Shown: in pieces, positions 1 to 7,584 of the stretch
How the letters are laid out: each line of letters opens with the position of its first letter
Numbering within the stretch: the first letter of the stretch is position 1
Source: Flavobacteriales bacterium
GTDB taxonomy: Bacteria > Bacteroidota > Bacteroidia > Flavobacteriales > JABDKJ01
Length of the DNA stretch: 64,000 bases
Reading direction: 5' to 3'
Assembly: GCA_013002285.1 (NCBI GenBank)
Contig: JABDKJ010000033.1
Location: 1-64,000 of the forward strand
The notes under the pieces: model-generated
Databases searched by the model: none
Told to the model about the DNA's origin: nothing
The model's input: only the letters and a program-made list of their open reading frames with translations
Made by a program: the position numbers and the translations under genes

Positions 1-514
1 CTGTTAACCAATAGGCCTGACCTGAATGGCCAGCAGGAAAGATCGCGCCCCTATCTTTCAAAGAAAAACCGATCGACTTGCTTTTAAAATTCTGGTATAA
101 ATTGATCTCATCCCCGATAGTAGTTGTTTGCATTCTAATGGGCGACATATTGCCTTGACCACCTACGCCTTCATTTGAGGGATCAGAAGCACAATAATAC
201 TCTTGCTTCAGATATCTGTCATAGCTGTCATTGTCCACTACGCCATGAATGGATGGATAGGCTCCTGTGAATATGGAAGCATGTCCGGGCCCTGTATTCG
301 TTGGCACATAGTCGAAAAAAGTGCTTCGACAATTGTATCCTTCATTCACCATTCGTTTGAACCCCTCTTCCCCATAATTATCCCAAAACTTATCGAGGTA
401 ATCAGCTCGCATTTGATCCACGACTATCCCTACGACCAATTTAGGTCGTTCATTTTGTGCATTTATGGAAAATGAGATCGAAAAAAGGAAAAAGAGGAGT
501 AAAGTATTTTTCAT
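1..514 (-). CDS. PafA-like alkaline phosphatase, C-terminal part cut by window edge
   Basis: Predicted secreted phosphomonoesterase of the alkaline phosphatase / nucleotide pyrophosphatase superfamily. The first 171 residues are visible. They begin with a signal peptide ending near SINAQ, then VVGIVVDQMRADY with a likely zinc-binding Asp32, then TNTGPGHASIFTG, in which Thr73 matches the Thr nucleophile of Bacteroidota PafA. The conserved NDSYDR segment follows. I chose the ATG at 514 because it directly precedes the signal peptide; an in-frame ATG at 523, just after the crcB stop, is also possible. It is the last visible gene of a PAP2-crcB-phosphatase operon. The remaining metal ligands lie beyond the window, so activity is inferred from the family. 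Confidence 0.85.
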   Translation of the reverse strand, partial: MKNTLLLFFLFSISFSINAQNERPKLVVGIVVDQMRADYLDKFWDNYGEEGFKRMVNEGYNCRSTFFDYVPTNTGPGHASIFTGAYPSIHGVVDNDSYDRYLKQEYYCASDPSNEGVGGQGNMSPIRMQTTTIGDEINLYQNFKSKSIGFSLKDRGAIFPAGHSGQAYWLT

Positions 515-524
515 TCGTAGCATA

Positions 525-896
525 TTATACGTCCATAGAAACATTCTTCAGAATGATCCAAATTACAAATAAACACAGCAATACCGATACCAAAATGTTC
601 AATACTGCGAATAAATTCTGGCCTTGCTTCAAGAGCTGGAAAGTTTCCAGAGAAAAAGTAGAAAATGTGCTGAAGCCCCCGCAGAACCCAATGAACAGAA
701 AATATTTTTGCCAGGCTGCATCCACCTTTCCTAAGAAATATTGCAGTCCAATGGCTAAAACTATGCAGCTCAGCACATTAGCCAGGAGTGTGGCATACGG
801 AAAAAGGGAATTAGAAAATGACATCACTGCTTTGGACACACCAAATCGCGCCATACTTCCAAGTCCTCCTCCTATAAATACCGCTAACCAATTCAT
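525..896 (-). CDS. crcB: Fluoride channel CrcB/Fluc
   Basis: Small four-helix membrane protein of 123 residues, the usual length for the Fluc family, which exports fluoride as a dual-topology dimer. Diagnostic segments are GGGLGSMARFGVS near the N terminus and GFCGGFSTFSTFSLE near residues 71-85, the conserved pore-lining Phe/Ser/Thr stretch. The start overlaps the stop of the upstream PAP2 gene by 4 bases (ATGA), so the two are translationally coupled. I looked for a fluoride (crcB-motif) riboswitch ahead of the operon and did not see one. Confidence 0.93.
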   Translation of the reverse strand: MNWLAVFIGGGLGSMARFGVSKAVMSFSNSLFPYATLLANVLSCIVLAIGLQYFLGKVDAAWQKYFLFIGFCGGFSTFSTFSLETFQLLKQGQNLFAVLNILVSVLLCLFVIWIILKNVSMDV

Positions 897-1474
897 TCTT
901 TGGCCATATTAAAGGTGACAATGATATTCTTAAAAAAACGATGGACAAGCCATCCAATGAATATTCCCAATAAGGCACCTGAAAGTATATCGACCGGGTA
1001 ATGTACACCCAAGTATATTCTGCTATAAGCTATTAAAGCAGCCCACAACATTAAGACCGGCACGATAAGTCTTATATGATCTTTAAGCAACCAAATGAAG
1101 AAAGTAGCCAAAGCAAAGAAATTGGTTGCATGTCCCGAAACGAAAGTATAGAGCCCTCCGCATCCTTCTTTCAATAAATGAATGTAGGAGGAGATCTCTG
1201 CATTGTGACATGGTCTGTAGCGCTTAAAGCCTTCTTTGAAAATACGTGTTGAGATGCCATCGGCTAAGAATACAACTAAACTTACCGCCAAGATGCTCCA
1301 TAAAGCAACCTTCCATCCAAACTTGGTTTGAATTAAAAAGAACGCCACGATATACACAGGAATGGAATATAGAGGGTTACTCAACCCGATCATGATCGGG
1401 TCCAACCAATCTACATGAAGTCCATTCAGGAATAAAAATAGCTCTTGATCTAACTTTTCTAGGCGCTCTAACAT
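893..1474 (-). CDS. PAP2-family membrane phosphatase
   Basis: Integral membrane phosphatase of the type 2 phosphatidic acid phosphatase family, 193 residues with several hydrophobic helices. All three signature motifs are visible: KX6RP (K80, R87, P88), the SGH motif (S113-H115, preceded by Val rather than Pro), and SRX5HX3D (S151, R152, H158, D162). Known members dephosphorylate lipid phosphates such as phosphatidate or undecaprenyl pyrophosphate; the substrate here cannot be assigned. It is the first gene of the leftward operon with crcB and the PafA-like phosphatase, and is divergent from aroA. Confidence 0.88.
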   Translation of the reverse strand: MLERLEKLDQELFLFLNGLHVDWLDPIMIGLSNPLYSIPVYIVAFFLIQTKFGWKVALWSILAVSLVVFLADGISTRIFKEGFKRYRPCHNAEISSYIHLLKEGCGGLYTFVSGHATNFFALATFFIWLLKDHIRLIVPVLMLWAALIAYSRIYLGVHYPVDILSGALLGIFIGWLVHRFFKNIIVTFNMAKE

Positions 1475-1514
1475 AGCAAGGCACGCAAGATAATTTCATT
1501 TTTTTAGATAACCA

Positions 1515-1545
1515 TCTCTATAGAGAATTATCGAATTTCTTCGAT
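1515..1545. promoter_or_regulatory. Palindromes in the PAP2/aroA divergent promoter region
   Basis: The 95-base gap between the divergent PAP2 and aroA genes holds a perfect 12-base palindrome TCTCTATAGAGA (1515-1526) and, four bases later, a hairpin with 6-base arms, ATCGAA-tttc-TTCGAT (1530-1545). Either could be an operator or an RNA hairpin in a leader. Function is inferred from position only. Confidence 0.3.
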
Positions 1546-1569
1546 ATTCGCGGCCTGTATTCAAAAAAG

Positions 1570-2817
1570 GTGCAAAAAGAAGTTTTCAATAGCGAATTAA
1601 ATGGTGATCTGAAGGCCAACCCTTCTAAAAGTCACATGCAAAGAGTGGTTGCTGCAGCCTATTTGGCTGAAGGAAAAAGCATAATACATGATGCAGACCC
1701 ATCTGATGACAGCCAAGCCGCATTGAAGATCATTGAAGATATGGGCGCTACAGTAGAGAAAGGAGATGTGATAGAGATAGAATCTTCAGGGATTGGCGTG
1801 GAGAGTACAAAATTGAATTGTGGAGAGTCTGGTCTTGGCTTACGTATGTTCAGCCCTATTGCCAGTCTTTCAGAAAAGGAAGTGACCTTCGATGGAAATG
1901 GAACCCTGAAGAACAGACCCATAGATTTCATGGAAGAGGTCTTTCCAAGGGTGGACGTAGAGTGCAGCACCAAAAACGGTAGGATCCCTATGAAAATAAA
2001 GGGACCGTTGAAAGGAGGCAAATTCAGTTTTGACGGCACTCATACCTCTCAATTCCTTACCGGTCTTTTGATGGCTTTGCCAAAAGCCAAGGAAGACTCT
2101 ATCGTCATCGTCAATAATTTGCGAAGCAAGGGATACGTGGACCTTACCTTAGAAGTACTTAGAGACTTTGGGGTAAAGGTCTCTAACGAGCGTTATCAAT
2201 TGTTCAGGATCGAGGGCGGACAAAGTTACAGAGCAAAGGAAGTGCATATTGAAGGAGATTGGAGTGGTGGGGCATTCCTACTGGTGGCAGGTGCAATTGC
2301 TGGGCGCGTAAAGGTGAAAGGCCTGACCATTCAATCATGTCAACCAGACCATGCAGTAATTGAAGTTCTGGAAAAAGCCGGTGCTGACATCCTGTTCTCC
2401 ATGTCATCGATCGTATCGGAGAAAAACCAATTGAAAGCATTTGAATTTGATGCAACGAATTGTCCTGATCTTTTTCCTCCTCTGGCAGCTTTGGCTGCAA
2501 ATTGCAAAGGCACTTCTTATATAAAAGGAACACATCGATTGGAATTTAAGGAAAGCAACCGTACCCAAACGATCATGGAAGCTTTGAAAAAAGTAGGGAT
2601 CTTTTCCAAAGAGAACAATGACCGACTGATCATCAATGGCGGCCCAATTAGTTCTGGAACCATTGATAGCAAAGGAGATCATAGAATAGCAATGATGGCT
2701 GCAATACTAGGATTGAACTCTGAAGGTTCTGTGAAGATCAAAAATGCCGAATGTGTTTCGAAATCTTACCCCGCTTTTTTCGATGACCTGGCCAGTTTAG
2801 GAGCTAAGATCTCTTAA
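1570..2817 (+). CDS. aroA: 3-phosphoshikimate 1-carboxyvinyltransferase (EPSP synthase)
   Basis: Shikimate-pathway enzyme joining phosphoenolpyruvate to shikimate 3-phosphate. Length is 415 residues, normal for the family. Visible motifs: NPSKSHMQR (S19, K20, substrate binding), [10 protein letters not shown] in place of the common GNAGTAMR loop, [38 protein letters not shown] with the catalytic Asp, RLEFKESNR, and GDHRIAM near residues 369-375. The start is GTG; no ATG lies in frame upstream. It converges on obg with a 14-base overlap of the stop regions. Confidence 0.96.
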   Translation: MQKEVFNSELNGDLKANPSKSHMQRVVAAAYLAEGKSIIHDADPSDDSQAALKIIEDMGATVEKGDVIEIESSGIGVESTKLNCGESGLGLRMFSPIASLSEKEVTFDGNGTLKNRPIDFMEEVFPRVDVECSTKNGRIPMKIKGPLKGGKFSFDGTHTSQFLTGLLMALPKAKEDSIVIVNNLRSKGYVDLTLEVLRDFGVKVSNERYQLFRIEGGQSYRAKEVHIEGDWSGGAFLLVAGAIAGRVKVKGLTIQSCQPDHAVIEVLEKAGADILFSMSSIVSEKNQLKAFEFDATNCPDLFPPLAALAANCKGTSYIKGTHRLEFKESNRTQTIMEALKKVGIFSKENNDRLIINGGPISSGTIDSKGDHRIAMMAAILGLNSEGSVKIKNAECVSKSYPAFFDDLASLGAKIS

Positions 2818-3802
2818 ATAAAAACTGCTGCCAAAGCATATCCTTCAACTCTTTTAGATTCTCACCACTTACGGAAGACATGAATATATATGGGATGTCC
2901 GGAAGGTCCTTGGCCAATTCCTCTTTTAACTCATCATCCAAAAGGTCTGATTTAGAGATCGCCAAGATCCTATTTTTGTCTAAAAGGTCTGGATTGTATT
3001 TCTCTAGTTCATTCAGAAGGGTCTTGTATTCTTGATGAATGTCAGGGCTTTCGCATGAGATAACGAAAAGTAGAACAGCATTTCGTTCTATGTGCCTCAA
3101 AAACCTGGTTCCTAGTCCTTTGCCCAAGTGTGCATTTTCAATGATCCCCGGAATATCAGCCATTATAAAGGACTGGTGATCGTAGTAAGGTACGATCCCT
3201 AAATTTGGTGTAAGTGTTGTAAATGCGTAATTGGCGATCTTCGGTTTTGCAGCAGAGATCGCGGCTAGCAATGACGATTTTCCAGCATTCGGAAAGCCAA
3301 CCAAGCCGACATCTGCAAGTACTTTTAGTTCAAGGATCTTCCAACCCTCTACTCCTTCTTCACCGGGTTGAGCGTACCTCGGTGTTTGGTTAGTGGACGA
3401 TTTGAAATGCACATTTCCCTGTCCACCTCTTCCACCTTTCATGATCGTCTGTTCTTCGCCATGTTCTGTGATCTCAAAAAGGATCTCTCCTGTTTCAGCA
3501 TCCTTTGCAACTGTCCCCAATGGCACTTTTAGTATCACATCTTCTCCATCGGCCCCTGTTTTCATGCCACCAGAGCCTTGTCCACCGTGTTTGGCTTTTA
3601 TATGCTTTCTGTATTTGAGATGCAGGAGTGTCCATAGTTGTTGGTCTCCTTTGAGTATGATGTGTCCTCCACGACCACCATCTCCACCATCTGGACCACC
3701 TTTTGTGGTTAATTTATCCCTATAAAGATGGGTAGACCCAGCCCCGCCATTGCCAGAACTAAGATGGATCTTTACGTAGTCTACAAAATTCTGCTGAGCC
3801 AT
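2804..3802 (-). CDS. obg: Obg-family GTPase
   Basis: Ribosome-associated GTPase of 332 residues. The Gly-rich Obg fold covers about residues 1-160 ([38 protein letters not shown]). The G domain then shows the P-loop GFPNAGKSS (169-177), switch [26 protein letters not shown] and the NKxD equivalent SKSD. The optional C-terminal OCT domain is absent, as in many Bacteroidota. It lies downstream of hpt-adk on the same strand with a 39-base gap. Confidence 0.96.
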   Translation of the reverse strand: MAQQNFVDYVKIHLSSGNGGAGSTHLYRDKLTTKGGPDGGDGGRGGHIILKGDQQLWTLLHLKYRKHIKAKHGGQGSGGMKTGADGEDVILKVPLGTVAKDAETGEILFEITEHGEEQTIMKGGRGGQGNVHFKSSTNQTPRYAQPGEEGVEGWKILELKVLADVGLVGFPNAGKSSLLAAISAAKPKIANYAFTTLTPNLGIVPYYDHQSFIMADIPGIIENAHLGKGLGTRFLRHIERNAVLLFVISCESPDIHQEYKTLLNELEKYNPDLLDKNRILAISKSDLLDDELKEELAKDLPDIPYIFMSSVSGENLKELKDMLWQQFLFKRS

Positions 3803-3841
3803 TTATTTTAGGGATAAGAAATAAAAAAAAGGGAGGTGGAA

Positions 3842-4954
3842 CTATTGGTCTATAACCCCACAAATACGTTCTTGGATCTCATCTATTGACCCTATTCCAT
3901 TTATTGAAAAAAACTTGTCTTGAGCTCTATAGAATTGAGCAACAGGAGCAGTTTGATCATTGTAAACATTGATCCTGTTCTGAATAATATCAGGATCCGC
4001 ATCGTCTGGCCTTCCGCTTGTCTTAGCCCGTTCCATCAAGCGGGTTTTCAATTCTCCTTCTTCAACTTCTAAGGCCACCATTTTGGAAATTGAAGTACTT
4101 CTGCTATTTAAAAGCTCATCCAAAGCGCCAGCCTGGGCTTCGGTCCTTGGGAAACCATCAAAAATGAAACCATTCGCATCTGCATGCTTATCCAGTTCTG
4201 CATCCAACATTTTAATGGTCACTTCATCAGGCACCAGATCTCCCTGGTCCATATAGCTCTTCGCTAAAGTTCCCAATTCAGTTTCGTTCTTTATGTTGTA
4301 TCTGAAAATATCGCCAGTGCTCAAATGAACAAGGTTATATTTATCGATCAATTTTGCAGATTGCGTTCCTTTTCCCGCACCGGGAGGTCCAAACAATACA
4401 AGATTTAGCATCTCTTTTTTATTAGATAGTTTATAAATGGCATTCAAGTGCCTTCCCTTTTCGTCATAGTCCAATCCGTAGCCTACCACAAAATCATTGG
4501 GTATCTCAAAGCCTGAATAATCCACTTTATGAGACCCTTGATATTGCCTAGGTTTATAAAGCAATGTCAGTACTTTCAATGATCGCACAGAAAACAATTC
4601 GATGTTGTTCATAAGGTGGTCCAGTGTTAAACCTGTATCCACAATATCCTCAACGATCAATACGTGTTTACCTTCCAACCTATCGCTTGGCAAGAAAAAA
4701 GTCTTTACCATTCCCGTGCTTTCGACTCCCTCATAGCTAGACACTTTAGCAAATTCCACTTCTACATCCAGATCTAAATAATTTGAAAGATCTGCAATGA
4801 AACGGTAGCTACCATTGAGGATACCCAAAAGTACAAGGTCCTTATCCTTATAATCTCGGTTTATCAATTCTCCGATCTCTTTGATCCTCTCCTGAATTTT
4901 TTCAGAAGAAAGATAAAGGTCGAAAGTCTTGTCTATGAGAGTTACTTGGCTCAT
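3842..4954 (-). CDS. hpt-adk: Fused hypoxanthine phosphoribosyltransferase / adenylate kinase
   Basis: A single 370-residue frame carries two purine enzymes. Residues 1-178 form a phosphoribosyltransferase with the PRPP-binding motif VLIVEDIVDTGLT (98-110). Residues 182-370 form an adenylate kinase with P-loop GPPGAGKGT (189-197), FDGFPRTE, and a short lid around GRPDDADPDIIQNRI without zinc cysteines. Met182 sits exactly at the domain junction and could act as an internal start for free Adk. The fusion would link purine salvage to adenylate interconversion in the cytosol. Similar fusions are annotated in other flavobacteria, so it is probably lineage-typical rather than an assembly artefact. 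The divergent neighbour is purK. Confidence 0.95.
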   Translation of the reverse strand: MSQVTLIDKTFDLYLSSEKIQERIKEIGELINRDYKDKDLVLLGILNGSYRFIADLSNYLDLDVEVEFAKVSSYEGVESTGMVKTFFLPSDRLEGKHVLIVEDIVDTGLTLDHLMNNIELFSVRSLKVLTLLYKPRQYQGSHKVDYSGFEIPNDFVVGYGLDYDEKGRHLNAIYKLSNKKEMLNLVLFGPPGAGKGTQSAKLIDKYNLVHLSTGDIFRYNIKNETELGTLAKSYMDQGDLVPDEVTIKMLDAELDKHADANGFIFDGFPRTEAQAGALDELLNSRSTSISKMVALEVEEGELKTRLMERAKTSGRPDDADPDIIQNRINVYNDQTAPVAQFYRAQDKFFSINGIGSIDEIQERICGVIDQ

Positions 4955-5054
4955 TTTTAAAGGGATGCGAAAATAGCTAAGAAAGATGTGAACGACAAAT
5001 AGATATGTCCAATAGAAGATGACGTAAAAAGCGCAACATATTTGAAGCTATTTG

Positions 5055-5062
5055 TAAGTTTG
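5055..5062 (+). promoter_or_regulatory. Candidate -7 element TAAGTTTG for purK
   Basis: Matches the Bacteroidota -7 consensus TAnnTTTG exactly. It ends only 4 bases before the GTG start of purK, so the transcript would be leaderless or nearly so. No TTG lies at the usual -33 spacing, which lowers confidence. Confidence 0.3.
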
Positions 5063-5066
5063 CAGC

Positions 5067-6209
5067 GTGTTAGGAAATGGCGAAAAGATCGGAGTACTTG
5101 GAGGTGGTCAGTTGGGCTTGATGCTCAAAGAAGCAGCCACTGAGTTCAACGTGGAACTCTTTTTTATGGACCCTGATCCAGATGCGCCATGTTCTCAATT
5201 CAAAGAGCATTTTACCATCGGTGATTTCAAGAATGAACAAGATGTCCTGTCATTTGCCAAGGGCAAAGACATCATTACTATTGAGATCGAGAATGTGAAT
5301 ACTACAGCTCTCAGAAAGATCAAGGATATGGGCCTCATTGTATTCCCAGATCCTTCGCTTATTGAAACGATCAAGGACAAGGGTGCTCAAAAGGAGTTTT
5401 ATCACAGTCACAACATCCCTACCTCTCCATTTATCTTGGTGGCCAAGGCAGATCCATTGAATGCTTTGATCAACGACTACCCGATAGTTCAGAAACTAAG
5501 GACAGGTGGCTATGATGGCAGGGGTGTTCAGGTTTTGAAAAATGAACAGGATCTGTCAAGAGCGTTTTCAGAAGATTCCATTTTAGAACATTTTGTGCCT
5601 TTCGAACAAGAAATATCCGTGCTTGTAGCTAGAAATTCCGATGGAGAAGTCAGCAGCTATCCTCCTGTAGGAATGAAATTCAATGAAGAAGCCAATCTTG
5701 TCGAATTTCTATATTCTCCTGCCAACCTGCATCTGGATCTGCAGAAAAAGGCAAAAGATATTGCTGAACAATTAGCTGATGAATTAGAACTTGTGGGCAT
5801 TATGGCCGTTGAGATGTTCCATACCAAAGAAGACCTTCTTTTAGTGAACGAAGTCGCCCCTAGACCCCATAATTCAGGCCACCAAAGTATTGAGGGAAAT
5901 ACGACCTCTCAATATGCACAACACTTAAGAGCTATATTGGGCCTTCCTTTAGGAGACACTTCGATCGTAAAACCTTCTGTTATGGTGAATCTTTTGGGTG
6001 CCAAACAAAATGAAGGTGATGTGAATTACCAAGGCCTGGAAGCAGTGCAAAACGACCCCAACATATATGTGCACCTTTACGGAAAGAAAAAGACCAAGCC
6101 ATTCCGTAAAATGGGGCATGTGACCATCTTGGACGATAGTTTGGATGCAGCTATTGAGAAAGCGGAAAAGGTGAAAGAAAGCATTTCATGTGTCAGCCTA
6201 AGTGCATGA
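5067..6209 (+). CDS. purK: N5-carboxyaminoimidazole ribonucleotide synthase
   Basis: ATP-grasp enzyme of de novo purine synthesis that carboxylates aminoimidazole ribonucleotide using ATP and bicarbonate. Its 380 residues are typical. It opens with the nucleotide-binding loop GVLGGGQLGLM and shows LRTGGYDGRGVQ, the grasp-domain segment FVPFEQEISVLVARN, and the C-terminal NEVAPRPHNSGHQSIEGN. The GTG at 5067 is the only reasonable start, because an in-frame stop lies at 5055-5057. purE follows after 54 bases, so the two consecutive enzymes are likely co-transcribed. Confidence 0.96.
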   Translation: MLGNGEKIGVLGGGQLGLMLKEAATEFNVELFFMDPDPDAPCSQFKEHFTIGDFKNEQDVLSFAKGKDIITIEIENVNTTALRKIKDMGLIVFPDPSLIETIKDKGAQKEFYHSHNIPTSPFILVAKADPLNALINDYPIVQKLRTGGYDGRGVQVLKNEQDLSRAFSEDSILEHFVPFEQEISVLVARNSDGEVSSYPPVGMKFNEEANLVEFLYSPANLHLDLQKKAKDIAEQLADELELVGIMAVEMFHTKEDLLLVNEVAPRPHNSGHQSIEGNTTSQYAQHLRAILGLPLGDTSIVKPSVMVNLLGAKQNEGDVNYQGLEAVQNDPNIYVHLYGKKKTKPFRKMGHVTILDDSLDAAIEKAEKVKESISCVSLSA

Positions 6210-6263
6210 CCTAAAATGACTTAGTGCTCTCACCTATTTTATTATTTTTGATAAAGTTTATTT

Positions 6264-6764
6264 ATGGCAGATGTAGGGATAATAATGGGATCAAAGTCTG
6301 ATCTTAAAGTGATGCAGCTCGCAGCGGACGTGTTGGACGACTTGGGTGTAGACTTTGAAATGACCGTAGTTTCTGCTCATAGAACTCCAGAACGAATGGT
6401 TGACTATGCTAGCTCTGCTGTTGATAGAGGGTTAAAAGTGATCATTGCAGGAGCGGGTGGAGCAGCGCACCTTCCAGGAATGACCGCTTCGCTTACGCCT
6501 CTTCCGGTGATCGGTGTTCCCATAAAAAGCAGCAATTCCATAGATGGCTGGGATTCTGTGCTTAGCATTTTACAGATGCCCTCTGGAGTACCTGTTGCGA
6601 CAGTAGCTTTAGATGGCGCAAGGAATGCCGGGATCTTAGCAACTCAGATCATTGCACTTACGAACCCGATCGTAATGGATAAACTGAAAAATTTCAAAGA
6701 AGACCTAAAACAAAAAGTATTCAATTCTCTGGACGAAGTAGAGAATGCAAGAAAAAAAGTCTGA
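6264..6764 (+). CDS. purE: N5-carboxyaminoimidazole ribonucleotide mutase
   Basis: Converts N5-CAIR to CAIR after PurK. A class I PurE of 166 residues with GSKSD near residue 9, SAHRTPERM near 39-47 carrying the catalytic His, and GAGGAAHLPGM near 63-73. Presence of purK next door supports the two-step bacterial route rather than the single-step AIR carboxylase. The next gene starts immediately after its stop codon. Confidence 0.96.
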   Translation: MADVGIIMGSKSDLKVMQLAADVLDDLGVDFEMTVVSAHRTPERMVDYASSAVDRGLKVIIAGAGGAAHLPGMTASLTPLPVIGVPIKSSNSIDGWDSVLSILQMPSGVPVATVALDGARNAGILATQIIALTNPIVMDKLKNFKEDLKQKVFNSLDEVENARKKV

Positions 6765-7583
6765 ATGAGATCCATCGCCTGCATAGCGGCTCTGTTGTTT
6801 TATTTGCATTCTTATGCGGTCAATGACAATGATCCCGTAGGTGCTCGAAGTGGCGGGCTTGGTCATGCATCAGTTTCCATTTCTGATTTTTGGTCTTTGT
6901 ATAACAATCAGGCAGGCCTCGCTTTCTTAGAGAGTCCCTTTGCTGGAATTTCATACGAGAACAGATTCCTAAGACCTGAACTAGGAAGGAATTTCATTGG
7001 TGTGGCTATTCCTACAAATTCTGGAACAGTAGCATTTAGCTTAAAAAGTTTTGGTGTTCACAGCTATTCTGAAGGGAAATACGGTTTTTCATATGCCAGG
7101 AAACTGGCTGAAAAAATGGCCTTGGGTGTTCAGCTCAATTACATGACCATCACCCAAAGAGGCGACCTTGGCAATAAGAATAGCATCACTGCGGAGATCG
7201 GATTTCAAGCTGAAATTATGGAAGACCTGGACATAGGCGTTCATGTTTTTAATCCTACAGTATCTGGCCTTACAGATGAACCTGTTGAGAATATCCCAAC
7301 CGTTTTTAGAGTAGGGGCTAAGTACACGATATCCGACAAGGTCTTTGTTGTTGCTGAATCTGAGAAAGACACGCAAAGACCGGCATTCTTTAAAACCGGA
7401 CTTGAATATCACGTTCATGACAAACTATACTTGCGTGGCGGAGTTTCAACGAACCCCACGCAATCTAGTTTTGGTTTTGGCTTGAACCTAAAGAACGTTA
7501 GAGTAGATTTTGCAGCCAGCTATCACCAAACATTGCATTACATACCACAATTCTCACTTTCTTATCAATTTAATAAAGAGTGA
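6765..7583 (+). CDS. PorV/PorQ-like outer-membrane barrel protein
   Basis: A 272-residue protein with an N-terminal signal peptide, then the opening typical of PorV/PorQ-type FadL-like barrels: DPVGARSGGLGHASVSISD followed by a SLYNNQAGLA segment. The rest alternates hydrophobic and polar residues and ends in short amphipathic strands (FSLSYQF), as expected for an outer-membrane beta-barrel. It starts at the base after the purE stop, and the next gene starts one base after its own stop. Its role is unknown; PorQ/PorV relatives serve type IX secretion, but this one cannot be placed in that machinery from sequence alone. Confidence 0.75.
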   Translation: MRSIACIAALLFYLHSYAVNDNDPVGARSGGLGHASVSISDFWSLYNNQAGLAFLESPFAGISYENRFLRPELGRNFIGVAIPTNSGTVAFSLKSFGVHSYSEGKYGFSYARKLAEKMALGVQLNYMTITQRGDLGNKNSITAEIGFQAEIMEDLDIGVHVFNPTVSGLTDEPVENIPTVFRVGAKYTISDKVFVVAESEKDTQRPAFFKTGLEYHVHDKLYLRGGVSTNPTQSSFGFGLNLKNVRVDFAASYHQTLHYIPQFSLSYQFNKE

Positions 7584-7584
7584 A

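Noticed and set aside
457..912. 151-codon plus-strand reading frame opposite crcB
   Set aside because: The minus strand encodes an unmistakable CrcB protein here; the plus frame has no family features and no start context.
1475..1569. Possible fluoride riboswitch ahead of the PAP2-crcB operon
   Set aside because: The minus-strand leader lacks the conserved GGNGATGG and CTGATG elements of the crcB motif; only simple palindromes are present.
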